Source of the DNA: Desulforhabdus amnigena
GTDB taxonomy: Bacteria > Desulfobacterota > Syntrophobacteria > Syntrophobacterales > Syntrophobacteraceae
Length of the DNA: 64,000 bases
Direction: 5' to 3'
NCBI RefSeq assembly: GCF_027925305.1
Contig: NZ_BSDR01000001.1
Location: forward strand, 3,986,501 to 4,050,500
A program made the position numbers and the translations under genes. Position 1 is the first letter of the stretch; every line of letters begins with the position of its first letter. Below are positions 54,958 to 64,000 of this stretch, in pieces. Below the pieces are notes generated by a model. The model searched no databases and had not been told where the DNA came from. It saw only the letters and a list, made by a program, of their open reading frames with translations.

Positions 54958-56322
54958 CTATTTTTTGATACTTTTCAAGATGTTGGTTTCATTCTTAACA
55001 TTTGCGGCCCCTTGAGTCAATGCACATGAATCGATATCATCTTCATTCATCCGGTCCGACAAATTGAATACTTGTTGAGCAAAATCCACGCATGTCTGTC
55101 TGCTCTTTCTTTCACTTTTTTTCTTCAAAAACAGGATCGGATCGTGGAGCAGCTTCTTTACTATGGACTGAGTCAGCATCTCGATGGCCAGTTGATCCTT
55201 CTCGCTGAGGCCGGGCAGATGCGAGAATGTCTTTTGGAGTTCGTTCACACGAATCATTTCGGCTTTTTCCCGCAGTGCAACGATGGTCGGAACCACATCC
55301 AGCGTTCCCAGCCATTCCTGAAACTTCAAAGTTTCCTCTGCAATGATGTGTTCTGCGCGCTCCGCCTCTTTCCTACGCTCCTCTCGGTTGAGCTCTATGA
55401 CTCCCTGAAGATCGTCAATGTCGTAAAGATAGACGTTGTCGATTTCATTCACCTTGGGTTCCACATCCCGCGGAACGGCAATATCAATGAAAAAAAGCGG
55501 TCGGTTCCGGCGCTGGCGCATTCTGGATTTGACGTCCTGATGCTTCAGGATGGGTTCCGGGGAACCGGTGGAAGTCAGCACGATGTCCATGTCCTTGAGT
55601 GTATCGTAGATATGGTCAAAGCGTATTGTATCCGCCTTGAAGCGTTGGGCCAGTTCCACAGCCCTTTCCAGGGTGCGGTTGGCTACCACCATATGGCGGA
55701 CTCCCTGGGCCAGGAGGTGTTCTGCCGCCAACTCGGCCATTTCGCCGGCCCCTATCAGCAGAACCCTTTTGTCTTTCAGTTCGCCGAAAATTTTCCGAGC
55801 CAACTCCACCGCTGCATAACTGATGGAGACGGCGCAGGAACCTATGCAGGTTTGGGACCGTACCCTCTTGGCCACTGAAAAAGTCTTGTGGAGAAGGCGA
55901 TTGAGAATGACTTTCACGGTCCGGCACTCGGTCGCTTCACGATAAGCCGCTTTGAGCTGGCCAAGAATCTGAGGTTCACCCACGACCATGGAGTCAAGAC
56001 TTGAGGCCACTCTGAAAAGATGTGTCACCGCTTCCAGATTCTGATAGATGTAGAAATAGGAATCCAGTTTGGCTGTAGAGGGATTTCCCAGGTGTGTTTT
56101 GAGTAGTGCGGTTACTTCCTGAACCGCTCCATTGATATCTGAACAGGTGAATAAAAATTCCACCCGGTTACAAGTGGAAAGAAAAAGCAATTCATCGACA
56201 TGATCAAGATGCGGCAAAAGATGAAGAGGGTTGACCTGTTGCTTGCACGCAACCGCAAGCTGTTCCCGCACTGCCACTGGCGCTGTTTTATGATTCATGC
56301 CCAAAAGGATGATATGACACAT
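54958..56322 (-). CDS. hemA: Glutamyl-tRNA reductase
   Basis: HemA reduces glutamyl-tRNA to glutamate-1-semialdehyde, the first step of C5 tetrapyrrole synthesis. The 454-residue product has the catalytic C51 in 'LSTCNRVEF', the NADPH domain 'VLLIGAGEMAELAAEHLL', and the C-terminal dimerisation helices. The ATG at 56322 ('MCHIILLGMNHKTAPV') is the family start; the longer frame to 56445 reads the ccsA region. It follows ccsA by eight bases. Confidence 0.97.
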   Translation of the reverse strand: MCHIILLGMNHKTAPVAVREQLAVACKQQVNPLHLLPHLDHVDELLFLSTCNRVEFLFTCSDINGAVQEVTALLKTHLGNPSTAKLDSYFYIYQNLEAVTHLFRVASSLDSMVVGEPQILGQLKAAYREATECRTVKVILNRLLHKTFSVAKRVRSQTCIGSCAVSISYAAVELARKIFGELKDKRVLLIGAGEMAELAAEHLLAQGVRHMVVANRTLERAVELAQRFKADTIRFDHIYDTLKDMDIVLTSTGSPEPILKHQDVKSRMRQRRNRPLFFIDIAVPRDVEPKVNEIDNVYLYDIDDLQGVIELNREERRKEAERAEHIIAEETLKFQEWLGTLDVVPTIVALREKAEMIRVNELQKTFSHLPGLSEKDQLAIEMLTQSIVKKLLHDPILFLKKKSERKSRQTCVDFAQQVFNLSDRMNEDDIDSCALTQGAANVKNETNILKSIKK

Positions 56323-56330
56323 TGCAAATC

Positions 56331-57158
56331 TTACCTGATAAAAGTCGTATGATGACCCTTCATGAACAGGTTGACCCCCAGAAACGTTATGAGAACCGCC
56401 AGAAATCCAAAGATAGCCATCCAGGCGGCTTTGCGTCCGCGCCAACCCACTGTGAGTCGCTCATGCAAAGAGATGGCATATATCACCCAGGTGATCAGGG
56501 CAAAAATCTCTTTAGGGTCCCAGTTCCAAGGGGATCGCCATACAGAGTCGACACTGGCGTAAGCGAAGCCGGTGATGAGACCTGCGGTCATTAGTGGAAA
56601 GCCCACGATCAAACAATAATAGTTGATCTTATCCAATCGTTCAAGTGAAGGCAGACGGCCATAGAGAAACCCGAAACTCTTGCGCTTGATCTGCCGCTCC
56701 TGCAGGAGATACATGATGCCGGCGCTGAAAGCGAGAGCAAAAAGGGCATTGGCGAAAAACAGGGTCGTCACATGAAAAATGACCCATCCACTCTGGAAAA
56801 TTCCCCCTCGGGGAATGATGTGCGCCGGTAGAATGCTGGATATGAACATAAAGAGTACAGCGAGCGGCGCCACGAATGAACCTAGGATGCGCAATTGCAA
56901 ACGCGTCTGGACGACGAGATAAGTGACCACAAGCATCCATGCGAAGAAGGAAAGAGCTTCCTGGCTTGATGTTACAGCCAGTTGTCGTATTTCTATGGAA
57001 CGGACCAGAATGGCAGTGGCGTGGAAGAGCGCTCCTACCAGGAGAATCCCCCAGGATGCCCGGTGGATCGGATTCCAATCTCGCAGAAGATAGATCAAAT
57101 ATCCGATGGTTCCGATGCAGTAAGAGAGGGTAGCGATGATGAGGAATACGGATTCCAT
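56331..57158 (-). CDS. CcsA/HemX-like cytochrome c assembly membrane protein
   Basis: A 275-residue protein with about eight helices of the CcsA/CcsB (ResC) family. It has the haem-binding 'SPWNWDPKEIFALITW' (tryptophan-rich WWD-type) motif and conserved histidines ('IFHVTTLFF', 'SLHERLTVGW'). System II cytochrome c synthesis exports haem through such proteins. In Bacillus-like and delta genomes this gene (hemX) sits directly before hemA, as here, where it may affect HemA level instead. Which role applies is unclear. Confidence 0.85.
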   Translation of the reverse strand: MESVFLIIATLSYCIGTIGYLIYLLRDWNPIHRASWGILLVGALFHATAILVRSIEIRQLAVTSSQEALSFFAWMLVVTYLVVQTRLQLRILGSFVAPLAVLFMFISSILPAHIIPRGGIFQSGWVIFHVTTLFFANALFALAFSAGIMYLLQERQIKRKSFGFLYGRLPSLERLDKINYYCLIVGFPLMTAGLITGFAYASVDSVWRSPWNWDPKEIFALITWVIYAISLHERLTVGWRGRKAAWMAIFGFLAVLITFLGVNLFMKGHHTTFIR

Positions 57159-57832
57159 GCTTCATTCCAAAGTTGAGTCAATTCATCCCAACCGATCCAG
57201 GATCCACAGATATCATAAATCGCCTGGAAGGCCTGATCCCTTTGATTGTTTTGTATCCATCCTATGAGCGGCAACCGGGCCATTTCTCTGAAAATCAGCT
57301 GGTTCTGATCACTTTTCAGTCCCTTGGACTGGATGGCTTTTCTCAATAAGCCCATGAAGCTTAACATTATGGCCCACTCCCGGCCAAATTGATCCTCGAG
57401 CTTTTCTCTTATCTGCCGCGCTACGGCAGGGCTTAGCCCCCCCGTACTGATGGCGATGGTGAGCGGGCCCTGTTCAAAAACAGAGGGTACTATAAAGGAA
57501 CCCTTTTCAGGGTCGGTGGCCATATTGCACCAGACTCTGAGGCTGTGGGCATCATTGGCAATTCTCTCGTTCAGTGCCTTGTCGCTTGTCGCGGCAAAAA
57601 CCAGATCCACACCGTGGAGAAGATTTTTATCATAAACATCCCCCAGCAGATGGATGTTCCCTCCTTCATGCTGAGCTTTAAGCCAGGGAGTGCATTCCGT
57701 GGACACCAATAGAACCTTTGCTCCAAAACGGAGAAGTGTTCTGATTTTTCTCTCCCCCACAGATCCACCACCCACAACCAGGCACAGACGCTCATCCAGG
57801 GAAACGAACAAGGGATAATAACGGGTTTCCAT
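57095..57832 (-). CDS. Siroheme synthase domain protein (precorrin-2 dehydrogenase/ferrochelatase)
   Basis: The 245-residue protein is like the CysG N-terminal domain or Met8p: 'LFVSLDERLCLVVGGGSVGERKI' (NAD-binding GGGSVGERK), 'FAATSDKALNERI', and 'IAISTGGLSPAVARQIREKL'. It oxidises precorrin-2 to sirohydrochlorin and may insert iron. Sulfate reducers also make haem through siroheme, so the place beside hemA and ccsA makes sense. ATG 57832 ('METRYYPLF') is preferred; ATG 57856 is alternative. Its end overlaps ccsA by 64 bases. Confidence 0.88.
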   Translation of the reverse strand: METRYYPLFVSLDERLCLVVGGGSVGERKIRTLLRFGAKVLLVSTECTPWLKAQHEGGNIHLLGDVYDKNLLHGVDLVFAATSDKALNERIANDAHSLRVWCNMATDPEKGSFIVPSVFEQGPLTIAISTGGLSPAVARQIREKLEDQFGREWAIMLSFMGLLRKAIQSKGLKSDQNQLIFREMARLPLIGWIQNNQRDQAFQAIYDICGSWIGWDELTQLWNEAWNPYSSSSLPSLTASEPSDI

Positions 57833-58205
57833 AAAGCTATCTGCTGCCTTTTCCATGTGTCACACTCTTCCAACAAAAGGCGGACAACGTTTTAGGCCAT
57901 TCCGATCTAAGGGTGCATTTACTTAACACGAATAGAATCATGAAACAAGGAGAGGGGAGATTCTCTTCTGCTGCTTTCTGTCCGATGTGGATTACTTTAT
58001 TTCATGTGGCGTCCGCGAGGGGGTTCTTTGTCATGGCGGGCAGAGGAATTGAAAAAAACGGATTTTCCTGTAATCCGGCATGCTTGAGCTGATCTTTCAT
58101 CAAAGAATATGTGTCGGAGCGCTATCGCTTGCTTCGAAAGCCATACAAATAGCTGAGCCGTTCCAGAATTTACATGAACGTTCTCTTTGTGCCTGCCACC
58201 GAATT
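57833..58205. other. Intergenic region with ispB terminator
   Basis: These 373 bases separate the polyprenyl synthase end from the siroheme gene start. Apart from the terminator at 58052-58077 nothing was recognised; 57900-58040 should hold the promoter of the siroheme-ccsA-hemA operon. Confidence 0.35.
58052..58077 (-). terminator. Intrinsic terminator of polyprenyl synthase gene
   Basis: On the minus strand a cggatt/aatccg stem with a seven-base loop is followed by seven T. It lies about 130 bases after the stop codon of the polyprenyl synthase gene, a fitting rho-independent terminator. Confidence 0.75.
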
Positions 58206-59225
58206 TCAGACTCTCCGGCACAACACATAATCCGCTATTTCCACAAGGGTTTCTTTCGTGGGATGTGCAGGAAAAATGTCTAAACTCTCCTTGGCCTTTT
58301 GTACATGCTCAATGGCGGAATGAAGCGTATACTCTATGCCTCCGGAACGCATCACCATTTCCCGGACTTCCAGAAAGTTTTCCGGGAGAATTTCCTCCGC
58401 ACAGAAGATTTCGCCGAGGCGTTTTTTAACAGACGGCTTGGCTTTTTTGATCGTATAAATGAGCGGTAAAGTAGCCTTTCCCTCCCGAATATCATTTCCT
58501 ACGGGTTTGCCCAACTCCTTGACGTCTCCCGTATAGTCCAGTGTATCATCGACGAGCTGGAAGGCTATTCCCAGATGATGGCCATAGGCCCTTAAAGCTT
58601 CTTCCTCTTCGGGGGATGCACCGCCAAAGATGGCCCCTACCTGGCATGCTGCGCTGATAAGGACTGCCGTTTTACGCGTAATGACTTCCAGGTATTCCTC
58701 TTCATCCACTTCCAGGTTGTCGGAATGAACCATCTGGAGAACTTCCCCTTCGGCCATTTTTGTCGTAGCCGAGGAGAGCACTTCCAATATGCGAATATTG
58801 TTGTATCCTACGGTCATCAGGAAGGATTTTGAATAGAGGAAATCGCCCACCAGCACTACACCCGGATTTCCCCAAATGGTATTGGCTGCCGGTTGATTGC
58901 GGCGAAATTCGGCGTGATCCACAACATCGTCGTGTAGTAAGGATGCTGCGTGTATGAATTCGAAAACTACGGAAAGCGAAACATCACGATCTCCCGTATA
59001 CCCGCAGAGACGGGAGGAGAGGATCATCAGCAAGGGTCTCAGTCGTTTGCCCCCGCTTCCCATAATATGGCGGGCCACAACGGATATCAGTGGGATGCTC
59101 GAATTGATATTGCGGTCGATCTCCGCCTCAATGCGGTGGAGGTCGGAACGAATCCGAGCATAAATCCGCCGTTTGATATCTTCTGAATTGGGTGAGATGA
59201 AACTGGGCAGAACAAAAGAGTCCAC
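58206..59225 (-). CDS. Trans-polyprenyl diphosphate synthase (IspB-like)
   Basis: A 339-residue prenyltransferase that extends isoprenoid chains for quinone side chains. Both Asp-rich motifs are intact: D99-D100-x-x-D103 in 'LLHDDVVDHAEFRR' and D226-D227-x-x-D230 in 'QLVDDTLDYTGD'. 'GSGGKRLRPLL' binds isopentenyl diphosphate. Ala and small residues before the first motif suggest a long (octaprenyl-type) product, but chain length cannot be read safely. Confidence 0.93.
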   Translation of the reverse strand: MDSFVLPSFISPNSEDIKRRIYARIRSDLHRIEAEIDRNINSSIPLISVVARHIMGSGGKRLRPLLMILSSRLCGYTGDRDVSLSVVFEFIHAASLLHDDVVDHAEFRRNQPAANTIWGNPGVVLVGDFLYSKSFLMTVGYNNIRILEVLSSATTKMAEGEVLQMVHSDNLEVDEEEYLEVITRKTAVLISAACQVGAIFGGASPEEEEALRAYGHHLGIAFQLVDDTLDYTGDVKELGKPVGNDIREGKATLPLIYTIKKAKPSVKKRLGEIFCAEEILPENFLEVREMVMRSGGIEYTLHSAIEHVQKAKESLDIFPAHPTKETLVEIADYVLCRRV

Positions 59226-59547
59226 TATTTATGTGCCTGCTTGATCCATGGATTATACTGTGAAAGGTTGAAATCAGACTTTATTTCATGGATTCCTCCG
59301 GGAGCGCGGGGTATCTCGTCCACAGAAGGCGGCCAAAATGCTCGCGTTCCCAAGTGTCTCAGTTTCATCCGTTCAGAGTATAAACGTTTTCAATATCGTG
59401 TCTGTTATGACCGGTCCGGAATGCCTCTAAAATGAGCAATGATCCTCATAGAAAGGTCATTTAATAACGAATATTTCTCCATATGTCAAAATGTTTTAGG
59501 AGGTTGAATCCTTGACGGGGCGGATGCCCTTCCCATGCCCACTTCTT
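59226..59547. other. Intergenic region with nothing recognised
   Basis: This 322-base gap lies between rimO and the polyprenyl synthase on the same strand. No gene, hairpin terminator with a T-run, or repeat was recognised. Confidence 0.3.
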
Positions 59548-60927
59548 TCAACTGGATGTCACAATTTCAGCCTCCAGGTCATAATCGTGGGCAGAAGTGA
59601 CCTCAGCTTGGACAATGTCTCCCCTTTGCGCCTCGCCCGCCGTGATTATCACGCTGCCGTCAACCTCCGGGGCCTGGACAGCGAGACGCCCTGTAAGGAG
59701 GAGTTCCGTTTCCGGATGAAAGCCTTCAATGAGAACTCGAAGGGTTTGCCCGATGTACTTTTGAAGACACTGTCGTGAAATTTCTCTCTGCATTTCAAGC
59801 AAAGTGTGACGTCTCTGCTCCTTCTTTTCCAACGGTACCTGATGGGCCATTTTGGCAGCACGCGTTCCAATTTCAGGAGAGAAGGCGAATACGCCCACGT
59901 GCTGGAACTTCATTCTTTCTACAAATCCAAGTAAATCGAGGAAATCCTGATCTGTTTCCCCTGGAAAACCGACGATAAAAGAAGTTCTAAGAACCATTGC
60001 GGGAATGTGCTTCCGGATGAGGTCGATCAATTTCTCCGGATTGACGAAGGAACCTTTACGCCTCATGGCATTCAAGATGCTCGGGACAGAATGCTGAAGC
60101 GGGATGTCGAGATAGGGCACTACTTTTCGGGATTGTGCCATTGTTTGAAGCAGGAGAGGCGTGACACGATCGGGATAGACATAGAGAATGCGAATCCATT
60201 CCAAATGCGGAATGTCGTCCAACTGTTCTAAAAGGGGGATGAGTTCCCCTTCATTTTGTCTGTCCATGCCAAAAGCGGTGGTGTCCTGTGCAATGAGGTT
60301 GATTTCCTTGACTCCTTCGGAGACAAGAATTGTCGCTTCCCGGACGATGTCCTGAATACTACGGCTTCGGTAAGGACCACGGAGATGTGGGATCATGCAA
60401 TACGTGCAGTGATTGCTGCATCCATCGGCAATCTTGACATACGCCGAAAAAGGAAGTGTCGAACGAAGGCGAGGCGTTTGTGACGAGTGCAACCAGCGTG
60501 GTGTAGAAATCCATAGCTTCCTGGGATTTCCATTGCGAGACGCAAGGAGAATTTCTTTGAGCTTTCCGTAGTGGGAAGTACCCAGAAATATGTCAACTTC
60601 GGGTAATAGATCCAGCAGCTTCTTGCCGTAGCGCTGAACCATGCAGCCTGCCACGACAAGCTGAGTGCACATGCCGGTGGTCTTGAGGCTCGATAAATCG
60701 AGAATGGTTTCTATTGCCTCTTCCACCGCACTTTCGAGAAACCCGCACGTATTGACGACGATAAGGGAGGCTTTGGCAGGATCTGTTGCCAGTCGATATC
60801 CAAGAGCCAAAATTTGCGGGAGCATGATTTCGCTGTCGACTAGATTTTTCGCACAGCCCAGGCTGACGAGTGCCGCAAAAGATTCACCTTGATGGATTAT
60901 GGGTAAATTCAATGAGATCGAGTCCAT
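59548..60927 (-). CDS. rimO: Ribosomal protein S12 methylthiotransferase RimO
   Basis: RimO is a radical SAM enzyme that adds a methylthio group to Asp of ribosomal protein S12. The 459-residue product has the UPF0004 domain cysteines C25, C61 and C95 ('SLGCAKN', 'NTCGF', 'AGCMVQ'), the radical SAM ligands C170, C174 and C177 ('CSNHCTYC'), and a C-terminal TRAM domain. 'SLGCAKNLVDSE' is the RimO hallmark over MiaB. ATG 60927 is chosen over the frame from 60969. Confidence 0.96.
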   Translation of the reverse strand: MDSISLNLPIIHQGESFAALVSLGCAKNLVDSEIMLPQILALGYRLATDPAKASLIVVNTCGFLESAVEEAIETILDLSSLKTTGMCTQLVVAGCMVQRYGKKLLDLLPEVDIFLGTSHYGKLKEILLASRNGNPRKLWISTPRWLHSSQTPRLRSTLPFSAYVKIADGCSNHCTYCMIPHLRGPYRSRSIQDIVREATILVSEGVKEINLIAQDTTAFGMDRQNEGELIPLLEQLDDIPHLEWIRILYVYPDRVTPLLLQTMAQSRKVVPYLDIPLQHSVPSILNAMRRKGSFVNPEKLIDLIRKHIPAMVLRTSFIVGFPGETDQDFLDLLGFVERMKFQHVGVFAFSPEIGTRAAKMAHQVPLEKKEQRRHTLLEMQREISRQCLQKYIGQTLRVLIEGFHPETELLLTGRLAVQAPEVDGSVIITAGEAQRGDIVQAEVTSAHDYDLEAEIVTSS

Positions 60928-61921
60928 TCTGTGAAGATTGAAAAAATCATGTTGCCCAGAGGGATCCATGGGGGAAAGGGACCTCAGGCCGAAAAGAAAA
61001 AGTCGGAAAAACAGAACACTTTAAAATTTATGTAAACCGCTCTACCTCAAATAAAATTTCATTTTCTTTTTGATCGTTTATTTGAGGAAATGGAAAAGAT
61101 CCGGCAAGAATGCAGATAAAGACGACACATCAAGGGTAGATTCCCCTTGGTGTGGCAGAAATCAGGCCAGATTGATCCGCGGATAGACAAAATAAAAATC
61201 CTGCCTACCCAAGATAAAAAAATTTTTTTAATCTGCAGAAAATCTGCGGACTGTGATGGTCTGATTTTATTGGATCCTCGCATTTCCAAAGGACAAACAA
61301 ACTTTAAAAATATAACAGAATGCATATAGACTGAAAAGTGGCTTGAAACGATGAATCTTAAAGTTAAAATTAAAAAAATGTTCACCCTATGGTGAGAAGT
61401 AATGAATAAAGTACTTTTGGCCCGGAGGGATGCCTTTCGGATGCTTGATGCTCGCAGCGATGTGGCTCGATTGGTGGAGAAGATCTGATGTTCATGCTGG
61501 ATTTCTTGAAGACTTGTTGAGGGTTTTCCGATGCAAAATTTGATTTTCGTGATTTACGTGTTTAGTATTACCTAAAATATTATTTCCTCAAAAATGCCTT
61601 AACACTTTGAAGCAACCAACCGATTTTGTTTCCCAGGGGAAAGGATGTTGATTTTTTGTTGTCCTGGAGTTTCCATATATTGGGAGGGGTTTCCCCTGCC
61701 GGTTTTGTGCAATGGTGAAAGCTTTTGTGAAAGTTAGGCTGGGGCAAAGGGGAAATTGCGTTCATCATGAAATGAGCCTGGTATTCTGGTTCGGATGTTT
61801 CCGGGGTGATAAGGCGAGACTACATGAAGAATTGTTTGACTTGGGGTGATGCCGGTCCATGAAAAGTCGAATAGGGAACGGGTATTTGTAAGGTCAAGGT
61901 TTTCATCAGGAGACAAAGAAT
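60928..61921. other. Long AT-rich intergenic region
   Basis: Nearly one kilobase without a convincing gene. It holds a diverged family C repeat at about 61166-61270 ('gatccgcggataga' to 'tctgcggactgtgatggtct'). A 28-codon ORF at 61402-61488 (MNKVLLARRDAF start) has ggtgagaag upstream and might be a small gene or relic. Position 61300-61400 is very AT-rich. Promoters of rimO (minus) and of the Cys-rich gene (plus) must be here. Confidence 0.4.
61166..61270. repeat. Family C repeat, diverged copy
   Basis: The inverted outer parts 'gatccgcggata' and 'tctgcggactgtgatggtct' resemble the family C ends at 13501 and 13600. The centre is A/T-rich and differs. Confidence 0.45.
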
Positions 61922-62143
61922 ATGGCAAAGGAAAAGGTATATCGCGGGCAGGCGGGACAAGCTGAGAAGATCGGTAAGTTGTCGCTAGGGCCTGTGATGT
62001 GCAAGGAAGGGAAGGGCGTTCGCAATTTCGCCTGTCAAAACTACGATGCGTGTTTGGACAAGGCCGCCAAGGCAATGTGGAGCGGCTTTACATGCAGGGA
62101 ATGTTGCTTCTACTGTCAAAAAGAGGAAGACGGCTTATTGTAG
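61922..62143 (+). CDS. Small Cys-rich protein, unknown function
   Basis: A 73-residue protein with six cysteines: 'PVMCKEG', 'FACQNYDAC', 'FTCRECCFYC' (the last a CxxCCxxC cluster). It is basic at the start, lacks a signal peptide, and could bind zinc or an iron-sulfur cluster. An excellent aggag site (61908-61912 area) precedes the ATG, and a strong terminator follows, so it is a real monocistronic gene. No family was recognised. Confidence 0.8.
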   Translation: MAKEKVYRGQAGQAEKIGKLSLGPVMCKEGKGVRNFACQNYDACLDKAAKAMWSGFTCRECCFYCQKEEDGLL

Positions 62144-62170
62144 GATATGCATGGCCTTTCCGACGGAAGT

Positions 62171-62208
62171 GAAAAAAAATAACCCGCATTGGCGGGTTAT
62201 TTTTTTTC
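62171..62208. terminator. Strong bidirectional terminator
   Basis: Perfect 17-base arms (62171-62187 and 62192-62208) surround loop attg. One side starts with a run of A and the other ends with a run of T, so it can stop the Cys-rich gene on plus and the rplQ transcript on minus. Confidence 0.95.
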
Positions 62209-62218
62209 AGGACCGTTC

Positions 62219-62695
62219 TTATTCTGCCTGGCTTGCCGATTGGCCTGCCGGTTCGGATGCCGCTGCGGCGGGCTCTGCCGAAGGAACCGTTTTCTGTTGA
62301 GGTCCCTCTGTGATTTTAGATTTCTTGGGAGGCCGACCGGAATCCGTGACGAGTTCGATGATGCACATTGGTGATGCATCGCCTCGGCGAAATCCTACCT
62401 TAATGATACGAGTATAACCTCCAGGGCGACTTTGGTATCGAGGCGCAAGATCCTCAAAGAGCTTATACACGGTGCTCTTTTCCTGGATGAACGACAACGC
62501 CTGACGTTTTGAGTGAAGATCGCCCCGCTTGCCAAGGGTGATCATCCAGTCCGTCCATCTCCGCAACTCTTTGGCTTTGGGTACCGTGGTATAGATTCTC
62601 TCGTGCCGCAGCAGGGAAGTCACCATGTTTCGGAACATGGCCAATCGGTGACTTGTCACACGATTTAATTTTCTACCAGAAACTCCGTGGCGCAT
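62219..62695 (-). CDS. rplQ: 50S ribosomal protein L17
   Basis: The 158-residue protein has the L17 core ('[20 protein letters not shown]', '[17 protein letters not shown]', '[16 protein letters not shown]') and a long Ala/Pro/Ser-rich tail after about residue 120, a lineage extension. It lies at the end of the alpha operon, two bases after rpoA. Confidence 0.97.
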   Translation of the reverse strand: MRHGVSGRKLNRVTSHRLAMFRNMVTSLLRHERIYTTVPKAKELRRWTDWMITLGKRGDLHSKRQALSFIQEKSTVYKLFEDLAPRYQSRPGGYTRIIKVGFRRGDASPMCIIELVTDSGRPPKKSKITEGPQQKTVPSAEPAAAASEPAGQSASQAE

Positions 62696-62697
62696 GG

Positions 62698-63705
62698 CTA
62701 TTCCTGTTCCTTTCTTCGCTCTTCAATTTCCTCCCGACTGGGGAAATTTTCGAGTTTTACACCCAAGGAAAGCCCCATCTCGCTCAGGATTTCCTTGATT
62801 TCGTTTAGAGACTTACGACCGAAATTCTTCGTTTTCAACATTTCCGCTTCTGACTTTTGAACAAGTTCCCCGATATATCGAATATCAGCATTTTTCAGAC
62901 AGTTGGCCGATCGAACGGAAAGCTCCAGTTCATCCACACTGCGAAAAAGATTATCGTTGAACGCTGGTTCAATACGGATTTCTTCCTCATGCGTCTCAAC
63001 TTCTTCTTCAAAATTGATGAAAATCGTCAGCTGATCTTTGAGGATTTTCGCAGCGAAGGCGAGGGCATCCTCCGGTTTGATGCTGCCATCCGTCCAGATC
63101 TCCATGGTCAACTTGTCGTAGTCGGTAATCTGGCCTACACGAGCCTGCGTTACCGTATAGCTCACCTTGCGCATGGGAGAAAAAATAGCATCAATGGGAA
63201 TCGTGCCAATAGGCTGGTTCTCGTCCGCATTCCGATCTGCGGGCATATAACCTTTACCTTGTTTGACAGTAAGCTCCATGCGCAGCTTGGCATCTTTGGC
63301 AAGAGTGCACACATGTTGATCAGGGTTTAACACTTCAACCTGCGCGGTGCCTTGGATGTCTTTAGATGTTACCTCTCCTTCGCCATCCTTTTCCAAAATG
63401 AGCACGACTGGACCCTCTGTCATCATCTTGAATCTCACCTCCTTGAGATTCAAGATAACATCAGTGACATCTTCCAGTACGCCGGGAATAGTGGAAAATT
63501 CGTGAAGAACACCGTCAATTTTGACGCTGGTAATGGCCGAACCTTGTAGGGAGGATAAAAGCACTCTTCTAAGGGCATTACCCAGCGTGATTCCGAAGCC
63601 CCGTTCTAAAGGCTCACAAACGAACTTCCCGTAAACATCAGGGTGCTCGTTTGTTTCAATTTCCAAGCGCTTGGGTTTGATCAGTTCGCGCCAGTTCCTT
63701 TGCAT
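62698..63705 (-). CDS. rpoA: DNA-directed RNA polymerase subunit alpha
   Basis: The 335-residue subunit has the N-terminal dimerisation domain ('[20 protein letters not shown]', '[19 protein letters not shown]') and the C-terminal helix-hairpin-helix domain ('[19 protein letters not shown]', '[14 protein letters not shown]') that contacts UP elements and activators. rpsD precedes it and rplQ follows, the normal alpha operon order. Confidence 0.98.
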   Translation of the reverse strand: MQRNWRELIKPKRLEIETNEHPDVYGKFVCEPLERGFGITLGNALRRVLLSSLQGSAITSVKIDGVLHEFSTIPGVLEDVTDVILNLKEVRFKMMTEGPVVLILEKDGEGEVTSKDIQGTAQVEVLNPDQHVCTLAKDAKLRMELTVKQGKGYMPADRNADENQPIGTIPIDAIFSPMRKVSYTVTQARVGQITDYDKLTMEIWTDGSIKPEDALAFAAKILKDQLTIFINFEEEVETHEEEIRIEPAFNDNLFRSVDELELSVRSANCLKNADIRYIGELVQKSEAEMLKTKNFGRKSLNEIKEILSEMGLSLGVKLENFPSREEIEERRKEQE

Positions 63706-63769
63706 AATGTTTCCTCATCAAGAGATGTCGCCAAGGGGGCTTTCCAACTTTCCGTGAGGGAAAGGGAAA

Positions 63770-63839
63770 AACCGGATATGGAGTCGGCCGTTTGACAGAA
63801 CTCTATATCCGGTAGGGATGGCCGTGAGGAATTCCTCAC
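63770..63839. other. Hairpins between rpsD and rpoA
   Basis: Two inverted repeats lie in this gap: accggatat/atatccggt (about 63770-63814) and cgtgaggaattcctcacg (about 63822-63839), the latter just after the rpsD stop. Neither has a T-run on the minus strand, so they may be processing or attenuation structures inside the operon. Confidence 0.5.
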
Positions 63840-63840
63840 G

Positions 63841-64000
63841 CTATTTCGAATAGAATTCAACCACAAGCTGTTCTTGTACCGGCAAATTCATCTCTTCTCT
63901 GGTTGGAATGGTCTTGAAAATCCCCTCATACTTCGCTTTGTCAAGTTCCAGCCAGGAAGGAAGGCCACGGCGAGGGAGTGCCTCGAGAGCGTCATTGATG
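63841..64000 (-). CDS. rpsD: 30S ribosomal protein S4, C-terminal end (partial)
   Basis: The minus-strand frame gives about 52 residues ending 'NLPVQEQLVVEFYSK', the S4 C-terminus, after 'LPSWLELDKAKYEGIF'. The stop is TAG at 63841-63843. The start of the gene is beyond the window edge. It sits upstream of rpoA in the alpha operon. Confidence 0.93.
   Translation of the reverse strand, partial: INDALEALPRRGLPSWLELDKAKYEGIFKTIPTREEMNLPVQEQLVVEFYSK

Noticed and set aside
61402-61488. A 28-codon ORF with a fair ribosome site
   Set aside because: Too short to support, with no family resemblance, although codon use looks coding-like; may be a relic or leader peptide.

Overview
The window is one stretch of a bacterial chromosome from an anaerobic, Gram-negative, Deltaproteobacteria-like organism; Syntrophobacterales or a close Desulfobacterota relative fits best. 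This placement is inference from gene content and general protein resemblance, because no database search was possible. Supporting signs are outer-membrane and lipid A functions, hopanoid genes of the hpnIJK and hpnMN types, selA, a sigma-54 activator system, siroheme/haem and system II cytochrome c genes, a B12-type radical SAM protein beside ftsZ, and core genes (mfd, gatCA, ssb, rpoA-rplQ) with this flavour.

Layout. 1-5 kb: the end of the division cluster (ftsQ end, ftsA, ftsZ), then a TIGR03960-like radical SAM protein. 5-7.4 kb: a short DnaJ-like protein and convergent selA. 7.7-15.8 kb: mfd, a SurA-like chaperone, a RodZ-like protein, recO, and a CcdA/thioredoxin pair. 15.9-20.2 kb: glgC with a strong terminator and a P-type cation ATPase with an internal repeat. 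20.3-23.7 kb (minus): a PsiE-like protein, gatA, gatC and an HExxH protein. 23.7-27.4 kb (minus): a kinase-lipoprotein-sigma-54 regulator operon laid out like E. coli glrK-qseG-glrR. 27.7-34 kb: a half-size TauE/SafE protein and a probable lipid A decoration set (LAB_N protein, ArnT-like transferase, EptA-like phosphoethanolamine transferase, polyprenyl-phosphate glycosyltransferase, YdjC deacetylase). 34-44 kb: two convergent hopanoid operons, TolC-like/HpnN/HpnM on plus and HpnJ/HpnK/two small SMR-like proteins/HpnI on minus. 44-50.4 kb: a more accessory region with small exported or membrane proteins, repeats, a QueG-like protein, an HpnL-like membrane protein, and a probable selenocysteine-containing TusA-like gene that ordinary ORF calling breaks. 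50.5-64 kb: RNase J, plsC, ssb, tatA, hemA, a ccsA-like gene, a siroheme synthase domain protein, a polyprenyl synthase, rimO, a Cys-rich miniprotein, rplQ, rpoA and the end of rpsD.

How the parts fit together. Much of 28-49 kb concerns the outer membrane: modifying lipid A phosphates, building aminosugar/cyclitol headgroups on hopanoids, and moving hopanoids outward. The siroheme synthase domain, ccsA and hemA support tetrapyrrole and cytochrome c production for anaerobic respiration. The selenoprotein candidate at 46074-46340 has a strong Shine-Dalgarno sequence, an in-frame TGA at codon 25 where TusA proteins carry their catalytic Cys, and a SECIS-like hairpin starting just after the TGA; selA in the same window makes selenocysteine use plausible.

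Intergenic DNA carries several dispersed, mostly palindromic repeat families. Four copies of a ~125-bp element, two of an ~85-bp element and two of a ~55-75-bp hairpin are visible, and at 39.1-39.5 kb two of these sit nested inside a third family. No tRNA, rRNA, CRISPR array, insertion sequence or phage gene was recognised.
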